Part shown: piece by piece, positions 15,115 to 22,210 of the stretch | Layout of the letters: each line of letters begins with the position of its first letter | How positions within the stretch are numbered: the first letter of the stretch is position 1 | IMG/VR virus record: IMGVR_UViG_3300025889_012432 | Coordinates: 1 to 35,214 of that record | Source: a virus | Length of the DNA: 35,214 nt | Reading direction: 5' to 3' (one strand) | Made by a program: the position numbers and the translations under genes | The notes under the pieces: model-generated | Databases searched by the model: none | The model's input: only the letters and a program-made list of their open reading frames with translations | Told to the model about the DNA's origin: nothing

Positions 15115-15573
15115 TTAATACTCATACCCTTTAAAATATCTAACATCAACGGTAACCTCTGAGGTATTACCATCACTATCAGTAACGGTCTCTAATTCAT
15201 ATTTTTCAATCCACTTATTACTAAGAAGCCAATTTTTGTAATCAACTTTGATTTCTTCCAGTTTTTCTTTTAGAGCTGTCGTCCCAGAAATATGATAAGC
15301 TTCTGGTATCTTTGGATGCGCTATTTGAAAAACAGTGTTCTCTGTATAAGAGGGATCATCTAGATCAGTAACATTCCTGATCTTTGTAGTCTGCATTACC
15401 TGACCATTAATCTTTTTTAAAACATAATTTAATTCACGAATGTGATATCGCTCAATATCAGTTTGTTGATTTAAGTATGTTTCTACCTCGTCTGTAATAT
15501 AAGACATGGCAGAATCCATAGTATCAAAAACAGAAAAATCAGAGTCTCTTGTGATCCTATACTTATACGTCAT
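15115..15573 (-). CDS. Small protein following the adhesin, possible fibre chaperone
   Basis: A 152-residue protein of unknown family. It begins MTYKYRITRDSDFSVFDTMD and contains IRELNYVLKKINGQVMQTTK and LEEIKVDYKNWLLSNKWIEK, a mixed charged sequence without signal or membrane segments. The start ATG follows the TAA of the 680-residue adhesin without any gap, so the two are coupled. Genes placed right after receptor-binding fibre or adhesin genes often encode assembly chaperones or caps, which is the best inference here. Nothing in the sequence proves it. It could also be a virion decoration protein made late with the adhesin. Confidence 0.6.
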   Translation of the reverse strand: MTYKYRITRDSDFSVFDTMDSAMSYITDEVETYLNQQTDIERYHIRELNYVLKKINGQVMQTTKIRNVTDLDDPSYTENTVFQIAHPKIPEAYHISGTTALKEKLEEIKVDYKNWLLSNKWIEKYELETVTDSDGNTSEVTVDVRYFKGYEY

Positions 15574-17616
15574 TTAAGTTATCGCCCCATAAATAGTTCC
15601 ATTATTTACATAAGAGAAATTTGTTACATAGGATCCGGTTCCAGAAATAGCATTAGCATCACCAAACGAACCTCCAGCACCTGCAGTAGCTGCTGCATAT
15701 CCGAATTGACCATTAGGAGATCCCAATCCTAGAAGGTTCGCTCCTCCGCCACCATTTGCTCCGGTAGTTCCAGCTGGGAAAACTGCACCACCACCGCCAG
15801 ACATAGAGGCTCGAGCAGTCTGATCATCCGGACCGCTTACCTGTCTACAAGCAGCTGCAGCAACACCGCCACCACCACCAGCCTGCCCACCGGATCCAAC
15901 AGTTACACCCCCAACAAGATTCGTTCCTCTTTGACGATCGGCTGTACTATTGCCATTTGAACCAGCACCAGTAATTGATCCTAGTGCATAGTAGTCGGGA
16001 AACCCTGTTGAGTTACTGGTTCCCTCATCATTACTAGCTTGTGCGCTGATGCCGGGTTGCCCGCCGCCTGCTCCACCCCCACCAGGGGCGGTTGCACCAG
16101 TATCACCTTGAAGGCCGCTGCCAACAATCACTCGTTGACCGCCGTCACCGCCTCCAGCTATATACCCTCCGGAATTATTAATAATTAATACTGTATCACA
16201 AACATCATTAGAATTAAATCGAATTCCAGGGGCTCCGGAATTACCGGATGTACTACTTCCTCGACCACCTTCACCAAAAATCATACCATTATTTTCTATA
16301 ACGAGGTAAGAAAATTTACCTCCAATATCAATATTTCTTACTCTCGTTGTAGCATCAATTACAAATTTAATTGGCTGTTCTATTTTACCAGAAACTGGTG
16401 TCAATCCCCCAGAAGATTGTGCTAACTCATATAAATCAAGTTCGGGATATCCACCAGAAGGAGCTCCAGGCAAATATGATTTTATGTTTGTATTATCATA
16501 AACTCCATTAGCTACATTAATAGTAGTAATAACGCCAGTTTCAGAATCGACATTTCCTTCTAAATCACCTGCTGATATAGCACCAATCTCATGAAAAGTC
16601 TGAAGTTCAACATTAAATCCAGTTGCATCAACTGAATATCCGCCTATGCCAGCAGCGGAGGGAAACCCCCGATCATTTCCTAATCTTCCAGGGCGACCCC
16701 ATCCGCCGCCGCCACCACCGTAATAGGTGATCGATCCATCGGTGCCATCATTAAATCCAGTTGAAGTAAAGTCTAATCCGCCATATTCCCCAGAATAGAT
16801 TCTAGCTGTTGTAACTCCCCAAGAAGCGCCATCGCCCCCACCTCTTGCAGGAGTAGAACTGTAGGCATCATATTGCACTCCTCCGGTCTGATTTAAGTTC
16901 GTAGATCCAGCTCCAGGTCGTCCGGCTCCAGCACCGCCACCGCCTCCGGCAATTGGTATAGTCGGAGAAGCGCCTACCCCTCTACCAAATCCTCCTCCTC
17001 CACCACCGCCTAGAATTCTGTCATAGTTTCTGATTTCAACATTATTTCCAGTTACCTCTATTGCAGAACCGCCATATTGACCGGTCTGAAGAAATGAAAA
17101 AGTTGATGCCGATTCAGTAAGCTTTGCAAAACCTCCGCCAGTACCTCCATAACCATGAATAATACCATAGTTATTAATAATTGTATTGTTAGTGTCTATT
17201 GTTAATGCGGGCAAGCCCCTTAGCCCGTCAAGATCACCAGCACTTTCTCTGATAAAAAATCCAGCAGTAGTTCTGTCGGGAGTTGCTGCCCCAATTATAA
17301 CATCTGGATTAATAGTAACTTCTAATATGTCATTACCATTCCAACCGTTTGCAGTGGCATAGCTGTCTAAAAATACATTGTTGATATTAGTATCAATTGT
17401 TACTTGGAATGTGAGCGTTGATGTGGCGAATCCAAAATCGCTAACGGAAATTGTTCCACTAGTAGGAATATCTGAATACTGTGCAGAATCTGGAACGAAA
17501 TCTCCGCCTCTATAGTATTCTGATAATTCGTGAGGTCTGGCACTATCCTCTGTCTGGAAGTCTCCTAAGAACGTCCCAGCAATAGATGAAAAAGAGGAAG
17601 TAAAAATAATTGCCAT
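15574..17616 (-). CDS. Glycine-rich tail-fibre tip adhesin (gp38-like receptor-binding protein)
   Basis: A 680-residue protein with an N-terminal part (1-100) containing YSDIPTSGTISVSDFGFAT, a sequence common near the start of marine phage fibre proteins. After that come repeated modules in which a strand pair N-x-G-x-I-x-G-x-GG-x-G leads into long glycine runs. These are IINNYGIIHGYGGTGGG at about 146-162, glycine runs at 203-235 and 300-307, LVIENNGMIFGEGGRG at 438-453, and PGGGGAGGGQPG at 511-522. This is the polyglycine-helix architecture of the gp38 adhesins of T2 and S16, whose loops bind outer-membrane proteins. Such tips decide host range and vary quickly. A TATAAATA late box precedes the gene. 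Attribution to gp38 is by architecture, not by close identity. Confidence 0.75.
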   Translation of the reverse strand: MAIIFTSSFSSIAGTFLGDFQTEDSARPHELSEYYRGGDFVPDSAQYSDIPTSGTISVSDFGFATSTLTFQVTIDTNINNVFLDSYATANGWNGNDILEVTINPDVIIGAATPDRTTAGFFIRESAGDLDGLRGLPALTIDTNNTIINNYGIIHGYGGTGGGFAKLTESASTFSFLQTGQYGGSAIEVTGNNVEIRNYDRILGGGGGGGFGRGVGASPTIPIAGGGGGAGAGRPGAGSTNLNQTGGVQYDAYSSTPARGGGDGASWGVTTARIYSGEYGGLDFTSTGFNDGTDGSITYYGGGGGGWGRPGRLGNDRGFPSAAGIGGYSVDATGFNVELQTFHEIGAISAGDLEGNVDSETGVITTINVANGVYDNTNIKSYLPGAPSGGYPELDLYELAQSSGGLTPVSGKIEQPIKFVIDATTRVRNIDIGGKFSYLVIENNGMIFGEGGRGSSTSGNSGAPGIRFNSNDVCDTVLIINNSGGYIAGGGDGGQRVIVGSGLQGDTGATAPGGGGAGGGQPGISAQASNDEGTSNSTGFPDYYALGSITGAGSNGNSTADRQRGTNLVGGVTVGSGGQAGGGGGVAAAACRQVSGPDDQTARASMSGGGGAVFPAGTTGANGGGGANLLGLGSPNGQFGYAAATAGAGGSFGDANAISGTGSYVTNFSYVNNGTIYGAIT

Positions 17617-17646
17617 AGATTATACCAAAAGATTGAGATATAAGAC

Positions 17647-17654
17647 TATTTATA
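17647..17654 (-). promoter_or_regulatory. T4-type late promoter box for the adhesin gene
   Basis: Minus strand TATAAATA, 31 bases upstream of the adhesin start at 17616. As at 1341-1348, the TAA inside the box is also the stop codon of the gene upstream (17650-18039). This marks the adhesin and its partner as late genes inside a mostly early region. Confidence 0.75.
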
Positions 17655-18039
17655 TGCCTCCTGCCGGTGTATAATAATCATATATTTCCCGAGTATATCG
17701 AGATGTTTTATTAAATTCGTCAATAGATTCATTGATCACGGAACATGGAATACCTTTCATCCCATCATATTGCTCTATTAGTTTTGCTAGTTTCCATCCT
17801 TCAATATCTTCTATCGTGACATTATAACCTTCTTCTTTAGCCTTTTCAAGCATGAAAGCATCAAAAATTGTATTAAATCTTTTTATGTTTTCTTTATTAA
17901 TTTTACCACATCCCAGAACTTCAGCCGCAGCTAAACTGGCGATGTCTTTATATTCCATAATCATATTTTCTTTGGTCATCACTTGACTCTTAGCAATACT
18001 AGGAACCAATAAAAAAAGTAATGCTAAGAATCTCAACAT
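17650..18039 (-). CDS. Secreted small protein with two cysteines, unknown
   Basis: A 129-residue protein with a clear Sec signal peptide: MLRFLALLFLLVPSIAKSQ, with likely cleavage near residue 18-19. The mature part is helical and charged, with just two cysteines (C44 and C99) that could form a disulfide in the periplasm. It ends YYTPAGGI. AGGGAGAG lies five bases upstream of the ATG, a strong ribosome binding site, and the aldolase stop is one base away. I do not recognise the family. A periplasmic role such as blocking superinfection, inhibiting a host enzyme or helping lysis is possible, but the sequence does not choose between them. Confidence 0.65.
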   Translation of the reverse strand: MLRFLALLFLLVPSIAKSQVMTKENMIMEYKDIASLAAAEVLGCGKINKENIKRFNTIFDAFMLEKAKEEGYNVTIEDIEGWKLAKLIEQYDGMKGIPCSVINESIDEFNKTSRYTREIYDYYTPAGGI

Positions 18040-18040
18040 A

Positions 18041-18850
18041 TTAACTCTCCCTAAACACTTTGTGTATATCTCTTAATAGATTTTTACCTTCATTACGCTT
18101 ACGCTGGAACACGTTGCGTCCTACAATCATACCGTAGCCACCATTCTTTGCAATCGCTTCTGCTTCCATTAGGATTGCTTCAGTGCCACGCTTGGTACCA
18201 CCAGAAAAGACCACAGGAATACCACATGCTGATTTAACAACACGATCTACCCGAATACAGAGTGTAGACATATTATCATACTCAGGAAGCTTAACCTTGA
18301 TCACGTCTGGTTCCAACTGCGCAGCAATGTATGCTGCATGCATTGTAGTCTCAAACGAGATAGGATTGAATTCACCGCCACGTGGATACGACCAGAGAAT
18401 GGTCTTGGCAGTCGGTGAGGCATGGGTTTTAATCTTACCAAAGTAATTGATCATTTCGTCTTGATCAAGCGATCCAGGATAAATTGTGTATCCAATGCCA
18501 CCCATTCCTTGAGCTGCAGCTGTAGTTGCATAGACTGCTTGAGTCGGATCAAGCCAGTCGTTCAGATTGTTACCATGATTTAGTTTCATAATGATATCCT
18601 GTGCTAAATGCGGATACCAAAACTTCAATAGGTTAGCAGTACGCTGCGGCAGTGCTGCAGCCCCTACTAAACCTTCTTCCAACAACTCAGCGATATAGTC
18701 AACCTGGTAATCCACATCCAACATCTCAGGATGATCTGTGGCATAGAACGCAGAATGTGGTCCGTGTTCTACTCCTTGATCAATAGGAAGGATGATGGTG
18801 TAGTTATCTTTTTTACCGAAATCTGGTTCACATAAACGCTTGTGTTTCAT
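18041..18850 (-). CDS. Class I fructose-bisphosphate aldolase, DhnA/FbaB type
   Basis: A 269-residue TIM-barrel aldolase of the DhnA family. Diagnostic segments are ILPIDQGVEHGP at about 20-31, TILWSYPRGGEF at 150-161, PDVIKVKLPE at 181-190 with candidate Schiff-base lysines K185/K187, IPVVFSGGTKRG at 211-222 for phosphate binding, and GYGMIVGRNVFQR near the end. The usual reaction splits fructose 1,6-bisphosphate into two triose phosphates. The family also includes LsrF and the archaeal aminodideoxy-heptulosonate synthase, so the substrate is not certain. The length matches short archaeal-type enzymes better than E. coli FbaB (350). ATG 18850 was chosen because AGAGG lies six bases before it, while the longer frame starts with TTG. 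Its position among early genes suggests metabolic support of infection. Confidence 0.85.
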   Translation of the reverse strand: MKHKRLCEPDFGKKDNYTIILPIDQGVEHGPHSAFYATDHPEMLDVDYQVDYIAELLEEGLVGAAALPQRTANLLKFWYPHLAQDIIMKLNHGNNLNDWLDPTQAVYATTAAAQGMGGIGYTIYPGSLDQDEMINYFGKIKTHASPTAKTILWSYPRGGEFNPISFETTMHAAYIAAQLEPDVIKVKLPEYDNMSTLCIRVDRVVKSACGIPVVFSGGTKRGTEAILMEAEAIAKNGGYGMIVGRNVFQRKRNEGKNLLRDIHKVFRES

Positions 18851-19019
18851 TCTCAACCTCTAATTGTTTAATACGATGTTGGCAATATTCAATCAGCTCT
18901 TGTAATTCTTTAGGGTCTTCATGCCGCAGGATAATCTCCATAGCCTGTACAAACCCTACGGTCTGTTTGGCTTCATGGATTGCGGATAGTGTTTTTGTAA
19001 TAGATTGCTTATTCAGCAT
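18828..19019 (-). CDS. Small helical protein, unknown
   Basis: A 63-residue protein, MLNKQSITKTLSAIHEAKQT at the start and a helical charged C-terminal half (LQELIEYCQHRIKQLEVENE). It has no signal or membrane segment, and I do not recognise it. Its start overlaps the end of the lysozyme-like gene by 11 bases, and its end overlaps the aldolase start by 23 bases, so it is embedded in a tightly packed operon and is probably translated. The overlap contains the ribosome binding site of the aldolase, which may couple the two. Confidence 0.55.
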   Translation of the reverse strand: MLNKQSITKTLSAIHEAKQTVGFVQAMEIILRHEDPKELQELIEYCQHRIKQLEVENETQAFM

Positions 19020-19554
19020 TATAGCATTTCTCCCATACCATATAACCTAGAGTAACATCATCGTCAGAAAAGCCCTTCATGCCTTCTAGAATTGACATGT
19101 ACTTAGCGACACCGATAATACGTTCGTCATTTACATCAATGACAAACTTGTCTTCATGAAGATCAGTGCTTCCAGCGACAAAGTCGATATAACGTTGAGT
19201 GTCGTTTTCTACAGGTGGAGCCCACTTGTGGATAGCCTCACTGAGAGTGAGTCCAGTGTAAAGGCGGTCCAGAAGGTCAAACATAGCTGCATATCCCCAT
19301 TCAGGAGCAGCGAACGACTCAAAGGCTGGGTCATTAGAAGTTTCGCCATAATAGGTTACTCCAGTTTTCCGGATGTTGCCTGGGTTGTTATTACGTGTAG
19401 GACGATTAGTAGATACGTCTGTGTAGTCGTATTCGCCAAAGCTTACCATGTTACAATCAAGCTCGTGTGCTTCAGTCTTAGGAGCAGTGACGATAGCGTA
19501 CATAGAAACAGTGACGATAGCAGAAACGAAAAGGGTCGATGCCAAACGGATCAT
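19009..19554 (-). CDS. Exported peptidoglycan-hydrolase-like protein (NNPGNIR family)
   Basis: A 181-residue protein with an N-terminal signal or signal-anchor (residues 1-30, RLASTLFVSAIVTVSMYAIV, possible cleavage after TEA). The body has RNNNPGNIRKTG at 54-65, FESFAAPEWGYAAMFDLLDR at 78-97 and HKWAPPVENDTQRYI at 109-123. This is the conserved pattern of phage proteins related to lysozyme and structural muramidases. It could be the endolysin, exported by the host Sec system and active in the periplasm. A virion or superinfection role is the alternative. No holin or spanin is recognisable nearby. The early-type promoter upstream is unusual for an endolysin. Confidence 0.7.
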   Translation of the reverse strand: MIRLASTLFVSAIVTVSMYAIVTAPKTEAHELDCNMVSFGEYDYTDVSTNRPTRNNNPGNIRKTGVTYYGETSNDPAFESFAAPEWGYAAMFDLLDRLYTGLTLSEAIHKWAPPVENDTQRYIDFVAGSTDLHEDKFVIDVNDERIIGVAKYMSILEGMKGFSDDDVTLGYMVWEKCYNAE

Positions 19555-19586
19555 GTCAATAACCTATAAAATCAATCAATACTACT

Positions 19587-19620
19587 TATATAATACAAAA
19601 AGGGGGCTTTGTAAACCCCC
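19587..19620 (-). promoter_or_regulatory. Early sigma70-type promoter upstream of the lysozyme-like gene
   Basis: Minus strand: TTAGGGGG then -35 TTTACA (19615-19610), 17-base spacer, -10 TATATA (19592-19587). The gene starts 32 bases after the -10. The -35 element lies inside an intrinsic terminator hairpin described separately. Confidence 0.75.
19597..19620 (-). terminator. Intrinsic terminator after the DUF2693-like gene, with a promoter -35 inside it
   Basis: The minus-strand RNA would read GGGGGUUU-ACA-AAGCCCCC followed by UUUUU (hairpin 19620-19602, U-run 19601-19597). This gives an eight-pair stem (one U-G pair) with a three-base loop, a classic Rho-independent terminator. It lies 14 bases after the stop of the upstream gene (19635). 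The same bases form the -35 hexamer of the next promoter. Confidence 0.75.
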
Positions 19621-19634
19621 TAATTTAACTTTTT

Positions 19635-19919
19635 TTATCCCGAAACCCAGCTAATAAGTTTACTGGGTTTAATAGTACGCCAACCTTGATCGGTAACACT
19701 ATAGACTCGGATATAGTCTTTATCCATAATAGTGTCAAAGCTCTCCATAAGATCATCATACTCCGTTAGACCAACACCTGGATGTTCTTCTGGAATATAG
19801 TCAGGATCAAGGGTTACCTTACGGTTGGTCTGGGTACCGTCCGCCTTTTCAAAGCGGACGTCAACAATACCCTTCTGAACTTTTTCAAGAAAGTTTTTCA
19901 TCATATTTGCATCAGCCAT
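19635..19919 (-). CDS. DUF2693-like small SH3/Sm-like protein
   Basis: A 94-residue protein. VDVRFEKADGTQTNRKVTL at about 20-38 and YIRVYSVTDQGWRTIKPSKL at about 70-89 match the two-part pattern of small phage proteins in the DUF2693 group, which look like compact beta-barrels. Function is unknown. The start was placed at ATG 19919 because AGGAG is eight bases away, while the ATG two codons upstream would have only two bases of spacing. It follows the DUF932 gene by 11 bases and is cotranscribed with it. Transcription then ends at the hairpin 19597-19620. Confidence 0.65.
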   Translation of the reverse strand: MADANMMKNFLEKVQKGIVDVRFEKADGTQTNRKVTLDPDYIPEEHPGVGLTEYDDLMESFDTIMDKDYIRVYSVTDQGWRTIKPSKLISWVSG

Positions 19920-19930
19920 TTTCATTTCTC

Positions 19931-20875
19931 CTATGCTGCGACTGCAAGTTCAAGTGCCTTCTTCTTGACATTGGCGTTAGTGCCGTACCAAGAGGACTGA
20001 AGGCGGTTATCGTTGTTGCGACCAAGAGTATGGTCAGTCATGTAGGTGACAGTGTTGAACAACTGCCAGAAGGTACCTTCACCAAGCTCTGCACCAGCCT
20101 GGGTGTGCATGACTTCCTGAGCTTCACGAGCTTTGTAGGAAGCTTTCTCACCAGCGGAAGGGAATACCTGGTTGAAGTAGTTGACCATCTGCTCAGAGGT
20201 GTAAGTCTTCTGGCAGAGGTACTCAGCTGCTTCCTTGTAGGTCTCAAGCTTTTGCTGAGCCATACCGAGGGTTTCCATTGCAGTAGCTGCATCGAATGGA
20301 GTCTGGTGACCCATACGTACGTAGTTGTCTACTTGCTGGTCGATAGAAAGGGTGAGAGTGTTGTTGCACACCACACGGATTGGAGTGAATCGTACGTCGA
20401 TTGACTTGCCGTACTGGTGTGGGTTGGAGAAGAGGAGGTAGGACTCTACCGTGTCTTCGCCTTGTGGAGTCTTGATAGTGAAGCCGTCGTTGATCTTAGC
20501 CAACGCCCAGACCATCTTACCACCTTTGAGGGAGCCAGCGGTGTGCATCTGCATGTCACCAGCATCTACAAACTCGCGGAAGAAGTCAAAAGCTTCTTGG
20601 TTTTGTACTGGGTTCCAGCCTTCGCCTACAGTGTCCAGCACCTTTTTATCAGTGGAGCGTACGAGTGCAGCCTTACCTGGTACTTCACCAAGCTCACCAA
20701 GATCATCCATGTAGTACATAGGCTGCTTGGTAACGGTCCAGTCCAGACCTGCTGCCTTCATCATATCGTCAGTAGAGATATCGTCGGAAACTTCCGTACC
20801 CAGACCGTGCCAAGGAGTAGCACCTGCGTAAGCCATCTGAGCGGTACCGTCTACAAATTCAATTTCGTGAGCCAT
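19931..20875 (-). CDS. DUF932 (phage/plasmid-like, TIGR03299-type) protein
   Basis: A 314-residue protein of the DUF932 family, found in many phages and plasmids. Typical segments are YAGATPWHGLGTEV at about 16-29, TVGEGWNPVQNQEAFDFFRE at 82-101, RFTPIRVVCNNTLTLSI at 162-178, and a helical C-terminal half ending in a threonine- and asparagine-rich stretch TLGRNNDNRLQSSWYG. The role is unknown. Association with early expression and mobile elements suggests nucleic-acid or host-takeover functions. The base composition is higher in G+C than the glycan genes (30 of 60 bases in the line at 20641). It has its own early promoter, and its ribosome binding site lies in an inverted repeat. Confidence 0.8.
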   Translation of the reverse strand: MAHEIEFVDGTAQMAYAGATPWHGLGTEVSDDISTDDMMKAAGLDWTVTKQPMYYMDDLGELGEVPGKAALVRSTDKKVLDTVGEGWNPVQNQEAFDFFREFVDAGDMQMHTAGSLKGGKMVWALAKINDGFTIKTPQGEDTVESYLLFSNPHQYGKSIDVRFTPIRVVCNNTLTLSIDQQVDNYVRMGHQTPFDAATAMETLGMAQQKLETYKEAAEYLCQKTYTSEQMVNYFNQVFPSAGEKASYKAREAQEVMHTQAGAELGEGTFWQLFNTVTYMTDHTLGRNNDNRLQSSWYGTNANVKKKALELAVAA

Positions 20876-20877
20876 CG

Positions 20878-20929
20878 TTTAAAGCCTTTCTGTTGATTAC
20901 ACTAGTAATATAATGCATTCGGCTTTAAA
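20878..20929 (-). repeat. Inverted repeat over the promoter and ribosome binding site of the DUF932 gene
   Basis: TTTAAAGCC at 20878-20886 and GGCTTTAAA at 20921-20929 are perfect nine-base complements with a 34-base loop. In a message that reads through from upstream the stem would cover part of the AAAGG ribosome binding sequence. A message starting from the local promoter would lack the left arm. Confidence 0.6.
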
Positions 20930-20940
20930 TGTAAACCCCC
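20907..20940 (-). promoter_or_regulatory. Early sigma70-type promoter of the DUF932 gene
   Basis: Minus strand: TTAGGGGG then -35 TTTACA (20935-20930), 17-base spacer, -10 TATATT (20912-20907). The DUF932 start is 32 bases after the -10. It has the same G-run plus TTTACA arrangement as the promoters at 14248, 19587 and 32571. Confidence 0.75.
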
Positions 20941-20943
20941 TAA

Positions 20944-21564
20944 TTACACTTTTTCCACAGAAATTTCAACATTTTCTGGCTTAGGGATTTTGATATTGTT
21001 GTGAGTGTGATGGATTACGAACTGAGTATCTTTGAACTCTTTGAAAATGCCATTGAAGACTTTTCTCCACGTACTAGACAGTCTTTCAGTGTTCATACCA
21101 CCTCTATCAGACTCAAGATAAAAGTCTGTTCGTGATCGAATATCAAAGTCCATAATAGAATCGAATCCCCAGAGGTGAATACGATCAGGTTGGATCTTAT
21201 TTGCTACATAGTGAGTTGCAAAATGTCCACAGTTAAAGTTAGTATACCCTTGACCCCCACCCCCAGTGTATTTTGGCAGAACGGTATAGAATTCTTTAAT
21301 CTGTGCGGCATGCTTCATATGAAAGCCAGGATTCTTTTCCATCCATACTTTAGGGCGATAGCCAAGCACCCATGTATAAGGATTTTCTAAGCTACCTTCA
21401 GTTAGAGCTTTCATCATTTTAAAGTCAACCATACAAGAGAATGCAACACGCTCTACAGCAAACGGAGGCAGATTGCATACCACCTTCATTCCTTTTAGGT
21501 CTTTATGATTTAGATATAGCTTTGAAGAATGTCCGTTACCAAGTACGTGTACCGCTTTAGCCAT
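20944..21564 (-). CDS. Rossmann-like DUF115/sialyltransferase-like protein
   Basis: A 206-residue protein. The N-terminus AVHVLGNGHSSKLYLNH has the glycine-rich 'LGNG-S' loop seen in DUF115 (motility accessory/MAF-type) and GT42-like glycosyltransferases. RIHLWGFDSIMDFD at about 128-141 is the matching 'hLxGhDhxhD' segment of that fold. Such proteins transfer or process nucleotide-activated acidic sugars. It ends the glycan cassette at its promoter-distal end and overlaps the next glycosyltransferase by eight bases. The family call is from two motifs only, and the substrate is unknown. Confidence 0.55.
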   Translation of the reverse strand: MAKAVHVLGNGHSSKLYLNHKDLKGMKVVCNLPPFAVERVAFSCMVDFKMMKALTEGSLENPYTWVLGYRPKVWMEKNPGFHMKHAAQIKEFYTVLPKYTGGGGQGYTNFNCGHFATHYVANKIQPDRIHLWGFDSIMDFDIRSRTDFYLESDRGGMNTERLSSTWRKVFNGIFKEFKDTQFVIHHTHNNIKIPKPENVEISVEKV

Positions 21565-22210
21565 TACGAATTAGTCCTCTGATATGTTCTTTACCTTTAA
21601 ACCCTGTCCAATGCATAATCTTCTTACGAGAAGAATCCTGACCATCTAATAGCTGGATTCTTAACCAGTTGTAGATATTGGGTAGATCTTCAATATATAT
21701 TCGCTTCTTTAAAGGATCATCACGCAGCATCATATGTAGTACTTCCTGATCACCTACTGTAGGATTGGCATCGATGTTGCGTTTCCATTCTTTTAGAATT
21801 CTAGGACAGCCTTCAAATAAAACAATACCAGAGTTATGCCAAATTTCTCCACGACGTTTAGTCCACGGAAGATCTTGCACCATGCCCAGCTTGTTCTCTA
21901 CAGAGTAATTAAAAACAGTAGAGATGGAACGAAGCACGTGACAGTCGGTATCGATCCAGCAAACTTTCTTGGCTAACTTAGATGCGTCGATCATAGATTG
22001 AGGTTTAAGAAACCATGCTTTATCCTTATGCGAATTTAACTTAATTACTTTTGCAAAGTTCTTCTCTGCATAATCCCTAGCCTTAGCGCTAACTCCAAAG
22101 TCAGCAAAGATTACGGGTGTATTGTTATGCTTAGAGTACTCGGTGAACCACCATTCCAGCATCCATTCTGTGTTTTCATCACATCCAGTCAGGAAAGCTT
22201 TATCGAACAT
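21557..22210 (-). CDS. GT-A fold glycosyltransferase
   Basis: A 217-residue putative glycosyltransferase. VCWIDTDCHVL at about 83-93 has the D87-x-D89 metal-binding motif of GT-A enzymes, and IWHNSGIVLFEGCPRIL at about 122-138 resembles the acceptor-side segment of GT8/GT32-like proteins. No signal or membrane segment is present, so it should act in the cytoplasm on nucleotide sugars. The acceptor could be host lipopolysaccharide precursors, a phage protein or phage DNA. It overlaps both neighbours (8 and 11 bases), showing one tightly coupled operon with the GT25 proteins upstream. Confidence 0.65.
   Translation of the reverse strand: MFDKAFLTGCDENTEWMLEWWFTEYSKHNNTPVIFADFGVSAKARDYAEKNFAKVIKLNSHKDKAWFLKPQSMIDASKLAKKVCWIDTDCHVLRSISTVFNYSVENKLGMVQDLPWTKRRGEIWHNSGIVLFEGCPRILKEWKRNIDANPTVGDQEVLHMMLRDDPLKKRIYIEDLPNIYNWLRIQLLDGQDSSRKKIMHWTGFKGKEHIRGLIRNG

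Noticed and set aside
15574-17616. DNA tandem repeats or a CRISPR-like array suggested by repeated glycine codons.
   Set aside because: The glycine runs use varying codons and irregular spacing, and the open frame is intact. It is a protein repeat, not a DNA array.
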